Numbered from the stretch's first letter, positions 1 through 5,585 are shown. The stretch: 5,588 nucleotides of DNA from Draconibacterium orientale (GCA_020718265.1 DYSM01000201.1:1-5588), one strand, 5' to 3'. The notes: generated from the letters alone by a model not told the origin. Numbers and translations are program-made.

Positions 1-356
1 CACTCTTTATTTTTTAAACAATTGATTATCAACACTGTATAAAAATCAATAAAACTTTAACATATTTTAACTAAATTTCAATTCATTGTTAATCAATTTG
101 TTATAAATAAATTATCAAATTTTATACTTATGATATACAATACTTCGTTAGATTTTAGAATTTAGATGTTAGACATTAGACTCAAATCGCTTAATTCCAA
201 TTAGTTACAATCATACTCTTATTCGAGAAATTTTCTTATCTAATTTACAATAAATCAATATCTTACAAAAAATATTAACGGAGTATTGATATAATCAAAT
301 AATATTTATATGTTATTATCAATCAGTTGTTTATAGCGGCTGAATAGTTACCAATA
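1..356. other. AT-rich gap without a recognisable gene
   Basis: I find no convincing coding region on either strand here; stops are dense in all frames. Visible structure is limited to a perfect five-unit heptamer array (described separately) and an interrupted palindrome TTGAT-T-ATCAA at 22-32, whose 13-base form AATTGATTATCAA (20-32) recurs at 4096-4108 upstream of rimO. No Bacteroidota-type promoter (TTTG, about 20 bases, TAnnTTTG) was found on the plus strand in this stretch, and no reverse-strand match to the -7 box. The gene to the left, if any, lies outside the window and its orientation cannot be told. Confidence 0.7.
148..182. repeat. TTAGA heptamer array, five units
   Basis: The core TTAGA begins at 148, 155, 162, 169 and 176, an exact 7-bp period, with two variable bases after each core. 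The core is perfect in all five units while the spacer dinucleotides differ, so this is not a simple homogenous microsatellite. Because 7 is not a multiple of 3, the TAG inside the core occurs in all three plus-strand frames, and TAA on the minus strand likewise in all three frames. It sits in a gene-free stretch. Function unknown; it may be a degenerate slippage product or a protein-binding array. Confidence 0.85.
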
Positions 357-470
357 ATGAAAATTCTGAATTTAATCTACGTGTTTTACGTAGCCGGAAA
401 AAAATGCGATTTTGAAATTTTAAGAAGTTTTCTGTCTGATTACGACTTCTTTTATTCAAAAAATCAGTAA
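357..470 (+). CDS. possible small ORF, 37 codons, unknown function
   Basis: An ATG-initiated frame of 37 codons ends at TAA 468-470; an in-frame TAG at 345-347 fixes ATG 357 as the only ATG start. The product starts MKILNLIYVFYVAG, a short hydrophobic stretch, then continues with a mixed polar part rich in F, D and S. I do not recognise it. In its favour, this stretch is less AT-rich than its surroundings and its codons resemble those of the nearby genes. Against it, there is no promoter or ribosome binding site that I can see, and it contains a perfect hairpin CTACGT-GTTTT-ACGTAG at 377-393. It could equally be a remnant of a decayed gene or chance. Confidence 0.2.
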   Translation: MKILNLIYVFYVAGKKCDFEILRSFLSDYDFFYSKNQ

Positions 471-512
471 AATTTAAAGTCGTTCTGATTAATTCAGCAA
501 ATTTTAGAACGA
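436..512. repeat. overlapping inverted repeats upstream of the signalling operon
   Basis: Two inverted repeats share bases. ACGACTT (442-448) pairs with AAGTCGT (477-483), extendable by TTTTA (450-454) with TAAAA (468-472). TCGTTCT (480-486) pairs with AGAACGA (506-512), extendable by a G-T and an A-T pair. Bases 480-483 belong to both, so the two stems exclude each other. In addition CTGATT occurs at 436-441 and 485-490 with its complement AATCAG at 462-467 between them. The right-hand dyad ends 13 bases before the -33 box of the predicted promoter, which suits an operator, but no regulator can be named. Confidence 0.4.
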
Positions 513-525
513 AATTGTAAATATA

Positions 526-557
526 TTTGCTGTACTATGCTTTATTTTGTATTTTTG
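526..557 (+). promoter_or_regulatory. Bacteroidota-type promoter for the receiver-kinase operon
   Basis: TTTG at 526-529 and TATTTTTG at 550-557 match the Bacteroidota primary sigma factor consensus (TTTG near -33 and TAnnTTTG near -7), with 20 bases between them, which is within the usual range. Transcription would start near 561-564, giving a leader of about 160 nt before the first gene at 722. It is the best match I found in either gap on the plus strand. An inverted repeat (556-588) overlaps its downstream edge. The prediction is by consensus only. Confidence 0.6.
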
Positions 558-588
558 TGGAAACAATACGTCGTAAAACATTGCCACA
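556..588. promoter_or_regulatory. bulged inverted repeat over the predicted start point
   Basis: TGTGG (556-560) and CAAT (564-567) pair with ATTG (580-583) and CCACA (584-588), leaving a three-base bulge (561-563) and a 12-base loop. GTTTTAGTATTT follows at 589-600. Since the left arm overlaps the predicted -7 box, an RNA made from that promoter would lack it; the structure could form only in read-through RNA from upstream, as a weak terminator, or act as an operator in DNA. The T-tract is interrupted, so a terminator role is doubtful. Confidence 0.3.
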
Positions 589-666
589 GTTTTAGTATTT
601 GTAGGTCTGAAAGTTTGATTTTTAATAGATAAGCAAAAAATAAAATACTCTTGTAAATTTCTCATA

Positions 667-720
667 ATGAGATGTTTAAAAAATAGCAAAGTAATGTATA
701 CAAAAAAACGAAGCGAATAA
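667..720 (+). CDS. possible 17-codon leader ORF before the receiver gene
   Basis: ATG 667 opens a frame encoding MRCLKNSKVMYTKKRSE that stops at TAA 718-720, one base before the ATG of the receiver gene at 722. A second in-frame ATG lies at 694. It lies wholly inside the predicted 160-nt leader. Such a tight stop-start arrangement could couple translation of the receiver to that of the leader. The peptide is not recognised, is rich in K and R, and could be a chance frame; there is no clear ribosome binding site. A palindrome TCTCAT-A-ATGAGA (660-672) overlaps its start codon. Confidence 0.25.
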   Translation: MRCLKNSKVMYTKKRSE

Positions 721-721
721 G

Positions 722-1108
722 ATGATGGAATGGTCGAAGGCATTGGAAAATAAAACCATACTCGTGGCAGAAGACGAGGAGATGAATTTTTTACTCATCA
801 AAGAAATTTTTCGCAAATCGAATATCATTATTTTGCGTGCAGAAACAGGGCTTGAAGCGGTTAAAATCGTTGAAAATCACCCGGAAATTGAACTCATTCT
901 GATGGACATAAAAATGCCGGGGATGAACGGCTACGATGCGACACGAGTCATAAAAAAAACACATACTATTCCGATAATTGCACAAACGGCGTATGCCATG
1001 TCGGGCGAAGAAACGGAATGTTTTGCCGCCGGATGCGATGCCTATATCACAAAACCTATCAAAATTGACATACTTATGACGCTCGCTCACAAATACTTAA
1101 ACTCATAA
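722..1108 (+). CDS. stand-alone response regulator receiver protein
   Basis: A 128-residue protein made of one receiver domain (about residues 11-126) with nothing after it. The acidic pocket is Glu17-Asp18, the phosphoacceptor is Asp62 in LMDIKMPGMNGYD, and the conserved switch residues are Thr89 (AQTAYAM) and Lys111 (TKPI). It has no DNA-binding, GGDEF or other output domain, as in CheY, Spo0F and DivK, so it should act in the cytosol by protein contact or by passing the phosphate on. Sequence style (ED-E-x-N, AQTAYA, CDAYITKPI) is that of receivers usually attached to Bacteroidota hybrid kinases. An in-frame TAA at 692-694 leaves only ATG 722 or ATG 725 as start; 722 is chosen by length, though the two cannot be distinguished. 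There is no Shine-Dalgarno sequence, as expected in this phylum. It is followed after three bases by the kinase gene in the same frame, so the pair is one operon and this protein is the likely last acceptor of the kinase's phosphorelay. Confidence 0.95.
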   Translation: MMEWSKALENKTILVAEDEEMNFLLIKEIFRKSNIIILRAETGLEAVKIVENHPEIELILMDIKMPGMNGYDATRVIKKTHTIPIIAQTAYAMSGEETECFAAGCDAYITKPIKIDILMTLAHKYLNS

Positions 1109-1111
1109 CGC

Positions 1112-3949
1112 GTGCAAAAAGAAAATCCATTCAATACGGTTTCCGAAGAGCTGTCGCCCCAAGAATTTAAAGCGTTTTTCAATGCAGTGCTGGATTACCC
1201 CGGCGACATCATGAGTTTTTCCGTCAATAAGGAACTTCGTTATGTCTCTTTTAATCAGAATTATAAAAATTATCTTAAACAAGTTTTTAAAATAGATTTA
1301 AAACCCGGCGATTCGCTTTTAAACGTTTTTGACGGCTTCAATGATTTGCGAAAAGAACGCAAAAATTTCGATCGCGCCTTTGAAGGCACCGAATTTAGCC
1401 AAATCGGACAATACACACTCAAAAATAAAACACTTTTTTACAAAGATATTTACAAACCGGTTTTTGATGAAAACGGAGAAGTCATCGGCGTTACGGTTTT
1501 TTATACAAATATCACGCAACGAAAACAATCCGAACGCGCATGGGAAATAATTGCAAATATCTCGGAACGTGTAAACTCCGGAGGTTCGTTTGAAGAGTTT
1601 TTGCAATTTATACGAAAAGAACTCGGAAAAATTATAAATACCACAAATTTTTTTGTTGCACTGTATAACGAAGAGAATCAGCACTATTCTTTTCCGTATT
1701 ATGCGGACAGACATGACGACCTCGACCGTTACCGATTCTACGATTTGAGTAAAAGTTCAACCGATTACGTGCGCCGAACCGGCAAACCGCTGCTGATGAC
1801 TACCGAAAAAAAGCAAGAGCTTGAAGAGTCAAACACCATTCGAATATTCGGAACGCCGTCGCCTTCGTGGATGGGCATTCCGCTCAAAACCGGAAACCGA
1901 ACCTTCGGCGTTATGGTCGTACAGGATTACGACAGACAAAATGCCTATACCACTAACGACTTGGAACTTATGGCGTCCGTGTCCGATTATATTGCAAGTT
2001 CGGTTGAGAAAAAACGGACGGAACGTATTTTGGACGAAACCTCCAAGAAACTCCAATACGCACAAGCCATTGCCAAACTCGGGCATTTGGAATTCGATAT
2101 GCAAACCAAACGACTGCACATTTCGGGCGGCGCTGCGAATTTGCTCGGTTTAGACCAACATGAAATCAGAACTATTGCCGATTTACTTCCGTTTATAAAC
2201 GAGAAGGACCGAACATTGCTCAATGAAATAGAAGAAAAATTCTCGGAGAAGAAAAATCGTGTGTACGAAGCCGATTTTCGATTTCAAAATCCGGCAAGAA
2301 ACGACATTCAATATTTCAATACAAAATCCGAATATATTTACAACCAAACGGGCGAACCGTCTAAGGTTTCCATTATCATTCAGGATATTACGGAACAGCA
2401 AAAAGACAAACTTGAACTGAAACGCGCCAAAGAAAAAGCCGAAGAATCCGACAAGCTCAAAAGTGCGTTTTTGGCGAACATGAGCCACGAAATTCGCACG
2501 CCGATGAATGCCATTCTCGGTTTTTCAAAACTGCTCGCCGACCCCGACATTACCACAGAAACCCGCGAAAAATATGCCGGTTACGTCAATAACGGCGCGC
2601 AAAATCTGCTAAAATTAATTAACGATATTTTGGATATTGCCAAAATTGAAGCCGGACAATTAACCATTCGCAAGAAAGTCGTTGATATTCATGCCGAACT
2701 CGTTGAACTGCTGGAAGAATACAAACAACAACGCCGCGAACTCAAAAAAGAACACATCGAACTGAAACTCATAAACGGTTCATCGGAAAAAGAGTTTTTA
2801 ATAAATACAGACCAACTTCGTATTCGTCAAATTCTGACAAACTTAGTAGGTAATGCGCTGAAATTCATAGACAAAGGCAGCATAGAATTCGGCTACACAC
2901 AACCAAACGAGCACAATCTGGAATTTTTTGTGAAAGATACAGGAAACGGAATTCCGGAAGATAAAAAAGACCTCATTTTCAGTCGATTCGGACAGGTTAT
3001 TGACGACGAAATCAAACATCCCGGCGGCACAGGCTTGGGTTTGTCTATCACCAAACATTTGGTCGAACGCTTGGGCGGCACGGTACGTTTAGAGTCGGAA
3101 CTCGGCAAGGGCACGTCGTTTTATTTCACAATTCCGTATGAAAAAGGCGATAAATTGAATCTGAAACCCAAAGCTGCCGAGCAAAAAGTCGATATGGAAA
3201 CGCTGAAAAACCTCAGTATTTTGGTTGTAGAAGACAATAAAGTGAATCAAATTTTAGTGCAAGATATTGTGTCGCGTTGGACGCCTGAAAACGAAATTTG
3301 CTTTGCAGACAACGGCACGCAAGCCTTAGAACGTTTTCATCAAAAACGCTTCGACATTATTTTTATGGACATTAAACTGCCTGATAAAGACGGCTTTGAA
3401 CTCACAACTTATCTCCGAAATATTCACAGTCCGAACATAGAAACGCCGGTTGTAGGCTTGTCGGCTCACGCTATGAAGGAATACATTGACAAAAGTTTGC
3501 GCGTGGGCATGAACGATTTTCTGACAAAACCGTTTGCCGCCAAAGATTTTTTTGCAATTTTGGCAAAACACACCGGCGCAGCGCACAAAAAAATTACAGA
3601 AAACAAGCAAGGCATCGACGGTTTTAAGCACATAAATCTTTCAATTTTGAAACCGATTTATGACGCGAAACCCGAACGTATGAAGCAGATAATCAGCTTG
3701 TATGTTGAAAATATCAGTTCGGCATTAGAAAATCTGAAACTATTTGCCGACACTCCTGCCGACCCCGAAGACGTTAGAAAAATTGCACACAACCTCAAAT
3801 CTTCATTGCGATATTTGGGCATGAACGAAGCCGGCGAAATTGCTTACACCATAGAAAAAAATCCGACCGAAAACTTGGCTGAAAATCTGGAACAAATAAA
3901 ACAATTTTGGAAATTTGCCAAAGCAGAATTGGAATCCATACTTTTTTAA
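1112..3949 (+). CDS. soluble hybrid sensor histidine kinase (PAS-GAF-PAS-HisKA-HATPase-REC-Hpt)
   Basis: A 945-residue cytosolic sensor kinase with no signal peptide or membrane segment. Order of domains: PAS-like (about 20-135), GAF (about 145-300), PAS (about 315-428), a charged helical linker (428-452), HisKA with His459 in SHEIRTPMNAILG, HATPase with N box Asn577/Asn581, G1 box DTGNGI (609-614), F box FSRFGQ (623-628) and G2 box GGTGLGLS (638-645), then a receiver (702-820; Glu707-Asp708, Asp753, Ser784, Lys806) and a C-terminal Hpt domain (about 836-945) with His893 in IAHNLKSSLRYLG. All catalytic residues are present, so a His459 to Asp753 to His893 relay is expected, with Asp62 of the upstream receiver as the likely final acceptor. 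The signal is unknown; I see no recognisable haem or flavin signature in the PAS or GAF parts. The start is GTG 1112: an in-frame stop (1106-1108, that of the receiver gene) lies two codons upstream and the next in-frame ATG (codon 34) would cut into the first PAS domain. It was probably co-translated with the receiver. Confidence 0.95.
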   Translation: MQKENPFNTVSEELSPQEFKAFFNAVLDYPGDIMSFSVNKELRYVSFNQNYKNYLKQVFKIDLKPGDSLLNVFDGFNDLRKERKNFDRAFEGTEFSQIGQYTLKNKTLFYKDIYKPVFDENGEVIGVTVFYTNITQRKQSERAWEIIANISERVNSGGSFEEFLQFIRKELGKIINTTNFFVALYNEENQHYSFPYYADRHDDLDRYRFYDLSKSSTDYVRRTGKPLLMTTEKKQELEESNTIRIFGTPSPSWMGIPLKTGNRTFGVMVVQDYDRQNAYTTNDLELMASVSDYIASSVEKKRTERILDETSKKLQYAQAIAKLGHLEFDMQTKRLHISGGAANLLGLDQHEIRTIADLLPFINEKDRTLLNEIEEKFSEKKNRVYEADFRFQNPARNDIQYFNTKSEYIYNQTGEPSKVSIIIQDITEQQKDKLELKRAKEKAEESDKLKSAFLANMSHEIRTPMNAILGFSKLLADPDITTETREKYAGYVNNGAQNLLKLINDILDIAKIEAGQLTIRKKVVDIHAELVELLEEYKQQRRELKKEHIELKLINGSSEKEFLINTDQLRIRQILTNLVGNALKFIDKGSIEFGYTQPNEHNLEFFVKDTGNGIPEDKKDLIFSRFGQVIDDEIKHPGGTGLGLSITKHLVERLGGTVRLESELGKGTSFYFTIPYEKGDKLNLKPKAAEQKVDMETLKNLSILVVEDNKVNQILVQDIVSRWTPENEICFADNGTQALERFHQKRFDIIFMDIKLPDKDGFELTTYLRNIHSPNIETPVVGLSAHAMKEYIDKSLRVGMNDFLTKPFAAKDFFAILAKHTGAAHKKITENKQGIDGFKHINLSILKPIYDAKPERMKQIISLYVENISSALENLKLFADTPADPEDVRKIAHNLKSSLRYLGMNEAGEIAYTIEKNPTENLAENLEQIKQFWKFAKAELESILF

Positions 3950-3954
3950 TCTCT

Positions 3955-4017
3955 GTCAAAATGTTGTCATTCAGAGTCATTAGATAGTCATTCATTGTCA
4001 AAAAGTAGTCATTAGAT
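3955..4017. repeat. helically phased GTCA array (three 21-bp units)
   Basis: GTCA starts at 3955, 3966, 3976, 3987, 3997 and 4008, spacings of 11, 10, 11, 10 and 11. This equals three 21-bp units with two GTCA boxes each, on the same face of the helix. Longer shared words are GTCATTCA (3966, 3987), GTCATTAGAT (3976, 4008) and GTCAAAA (3955, 3997). It starts five bases after the kinase stop codon and ends about 200 bases before rimO. Direct GTCA repeats at about 11 bp recall the layout of PhoB-type boxes (CTGTCAT repeated every 11 bp), but that likeness is only suggestive; an intergenic repeat family without regulatory role is equally possible. Confidence 0.85.
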
Positions 4018-4095
4018 TGCAATTCAGAACTCACGAATCTAATTAGAATATCAACGATATGAAATTTTACGTCTTTACCTTTTTTATTTAGAATA

Positions 4096-4108
4096 AATTG
4101 ATTATCAA
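4096..4108. repeat. second copy of the 13-base word AATTGATTATCAA
   Basis: The word is identical to 20-32 and contains the interrupted palindrome TTGAT-T-ATCAA. It lies 112 bases before the rimO start codon; the other copy lies some 690 bases before the receiver gene. In AT-rich DNA a chance match is possible, so any role as a shared operator is speculative. Confidence 0.35.
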
Positions 4109-4118
4109 TATTTTAAAC

Positions 4119-4141
4119 CACAAAGACACAAAGTCGCAAAG
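4119..4141. repeat. CACAAAG octamer array, three units
   Basis: CACAAAG at 4119-4125 and 4127-4133 and the variant CGCAAAG at 4135-4141 form an 8-bp period with one variable base between units. From memory, strings of this kind are common between genes in Bacteroidota and some other phyla, without an agreed function; I cannot check this here. The 3' edge AAAGTTAAA (4138-4146) recurs in the array downstream of rimO. Confidence 0.75.
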
Positions 4142-4175
4142 TTAAAATTCTAAGTATTTTCAATCTAACTCATCT

Positions 4176-4217
4176 TCAAATTTTCACATTAACAAATCAT
4201 CAAATTTTCAAATTAAA
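4176..4217. repeat. 24-bp direct duplication abutting the rimO start
   Basis: TCAAATTTTCA occurs at 4176-4186 and 4200-4210, exactly 24 bases apart, and the match continues with one difference through ATTAA (4188-4192 and 4212-4216). The second copy ends four bases before the GTG of rimO and therefore occupies the ribosome-binding region. No Shine-Dalgarno sequence is present; an unstructured A/T-rich stretch before the start codon is normal in Bacteroidota. Confidence 0.7.
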
Positions 4218-4220
4218 TCC

Positions 4221-5516
4221 GTGAAACCCACCGTAAATATCATAACCATGGGCTGTTCCAAAAATCTTGTGGACAGCGAAAAACTCGCCACACAATTGCA
4301 CGCATCCGGCTTCAAATTCGTGTTCGACCGCTTCGATACCAAAGCTAAAACCGTCATTATCAACACGTGCGGCTTCATTGGCGATGCCAAAGAAGAATCT
4401 ATAAACACGATTCTCGAATTTGCGCAAGCAAAAACTGACGGCAAAATCAAACATTTGTATGTATTTGGCTGTTTATCAGAACGATACAAAGACGATGTCG
4501 TAAAAGAAATTCCGGAAGCCGATGCGGTTTTCGGTGCAAATAATTTAGAGGAAATTCTTGCCGGACTGAAAGCCGATTACAAAAAAGAATTGGTCGGCGA
4601 ACGCCTGATTTCCACGCCGTCGCATTACGCATATCTCAAAATATCAGAAGGTTGCGACCGCTCTTGCGCGTTTTGCGCCATTCCGCTCATGCGCGGACGA
4701 CACACCTCAGTGCCGATGGAACATTTGCTCAAAGAAGCAGAATATCTTGCCAAAAACGGCGTTAAAGAATTGATGCTCATTGCACAAGAACTTTCGTCTT
4801 ACGGTTTGGATTTGTATAAAGAAAAAAAATTAGCCGAACTCGTTGCAAAACTCTCTGATATAGAAGGCATTAAACGCATTCGCCTGCATTACGCATTTCC
4901 GTTCAACTTCCCCGATGATGTGCTGCCGCTCATGCGCGAACGTGCGAATGTGGCGCGCTACTTGGACATTCCGCTGCAACACATCAGCGACAACGTGCTC
5001 AAACGAATGCGACGCGGACACACGCAGGAATCGACCAAAAAATTAATCGAAAAAATACGCGCCGAAGTGCCCGGCATTGCACTGAGAACCACACTTTTAG
5101 TCGGATTTCCGGGTGAAACGGATGCCGATTTTCAGGAGTTAAAGCAATTTGTAACAGAAACGCGCTTCGACCGTTTGGGCGTTTTCACGTATTCCGAAGA
5201 AGAAGGCACGCACGGCGCGGCTAATTACAAGGACGATGTGCCGGAAAAAGTAAAACAAGCTCGCAAGGATGAAATTATGCAAATTCAGGAAAAAATTTCT
5301 TTGGAACTGAATCATGCCAAAGTCGATAGTATTCAGGACGTTCTGATAGATTCGGAAACCGATGAATTTTATGTCGGACGTTCGGAATTCGATTCGCCCG
5401 AAGTCGATAACGATGTGCTCATACAGCGTTCCGCCGGCGAACTCAAAATCGGCGAAATGTATAAAGTAAAGATTATCAACGCAAATGAATTCGATTTGTT
5501 AGGCGAATTGCTATAA
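4221..5516 (+). CDS. rimO: ribosomal protein S12 methylthiotransferase RimO
   Basis: A 431-residue radical SAM enzyme that adds a methylthio group to the beta carbon of a conserved aspartate in ribosomal protein uS12 (Asp88 by E. coli numbering), using S-adenosylmethionine and two 4Fe-4S clusters. The N-terminal UPF0004 domain has Cys12, Cys50 and Cys84 for the auxiliary cluster. The radical SAM motif is Cys145-xxx-Cys149-xx-Cys152 within ISEGCDRSCAFCAIP. The C-terminal TRAM domain spans about 363-431. The full set of family landmarks is present (MGCSKNLVDSE, INTCGFI, HYAYLKISEGC, MRGR, LDIPLQHISD, VGFPGET, YSEEEGT, EFDSPEVD), and these favour RimO over MiaB or MtaB. Length is normal. The usual Asp of the Q-D-T/L motif is Glu190 here. 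The start is GTG 4221: it is placed just before the first strand as in relatives, no in-frame ATG exists upstream to the stop at 4143-4145, and ATG 4248 would remove that strand. No convincing promoter was found in the gap before it, and no operon partner is visible. Confidence 0.97.
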   Translation: MKPTVNIITMGCSKNLVDSEKLATQLHASGFKFVFDRFDTKAKTVIINTCGFIGDAKEESINTILEFAQAKTDGKIKHLYVFGCLSERYKDDVVKEIPEADAVFGANNLEEILAGLKADYKKELVGERLISTPSHYAYLKISEGCDRSCAFCAIPLMRGRHTSVPMEHLLKEAEYLAKNGVKELMLIAQELSSYGLDLYKEKKLAELVAKLSDIEGIKRIRLHYAFPFNFPDDVLPLMRERANVARYLDIPLQHISDNVLKRMRRGHTQESTKKLIEKIRAEVPGIALRTTLLVGFPGETDADFQELKQFVTETRFDRLGVFTYSEEEGTHGAANYKDDVPEKVKQARKDEIMQIQEKISLELNHAKVDSIQDVLIDSETDEFYVGRSEFDSPEVDNDVLIQRSAGELKIGEMYKVKIINANEFDLLGELL

Positions 5517-5552
5517 AAAAAACGGACGAAACTAATATTGAGTTCAGTATAA

Positions 5553-5585
5553 AAAGTCATAAAGTTGAAAGTTTGTAAAGTTAAA
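5553..5585. repeat. AAAGT array downstream of rimO, four units
   Basis: AAAGT begins at 5553, 5561, 5568 and 5577, a loose period of 7-9 bp with variable spacers. Its last unit, AAAGTTAAA (5577-5585), is identical to the edge of the CACAAAG array upstream of rimO (4138-4146). The array begins 37 bases after the rimO stop codon and may continue beyond the window. No gene or clear terminator hairpin is visible in 5517-5588. Confidence 0.65.

Noticed and set aside
148..182. CRISPR array or telomere-like repeat
   Set aside because: Units of 7 bp are far too short for CRISPR repeats, no cas genes are present, and the spacers are two bases long.
646..653. TACTCTTG as an alternative -7 box for the receiver operon
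   Set aside because: One mismatch, and the nearest TTTG (614-617) is 28 bases away, which is too far.
504..743. 79-codon reverse-strand frame over the operon leader
   Set aside because: Its start lies inside the receiver gene, it covers the predicted promoter, its composition is that of translated AT-rich DNA, and no motif is recognisable.
1319..1714. 131-codon reverse-strand frame and other long antisense frames within the kinase gene
   Set aside because: They lie wholly within an unmistakable kinase reading frame and show the F/C/R-rich composition of antisense shadows.
1821..2153. 110-codon plus-strand frame in another phase of the kinase gene
   Set aside because: It overlaps the GAF and second PAS parts of an intact frame; there is no frameshift in the kinase and no recognisable product.
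3951..3976. Bulged hairpin CTCTG/CAGAG with AATG/CATT as terminator of the kinase operon
   Set aside because: There is a four-base bulge and no T-tract after it; the pairing is partly a by-product of the GTCA array.
3795..4034. 79-codon reverse-strand frame over the end of the kinase gene
   Set aside because: Its repetitive N-terminus is just the translated GTCA array; the rest is antisense to the Hpt domain.
4076..4083. TACCTTTT as a -7 box for rimO
   Set aside because: It lacks the final G and no TTTG or TTG lies about 20 bases upstream.
5517..5552. Intrinsic terminator after rimO
   Set aside because: No stable inverted repeat is present; the A-run directly after the stop codon is on the wrong strand for a plus-strand U-tract.
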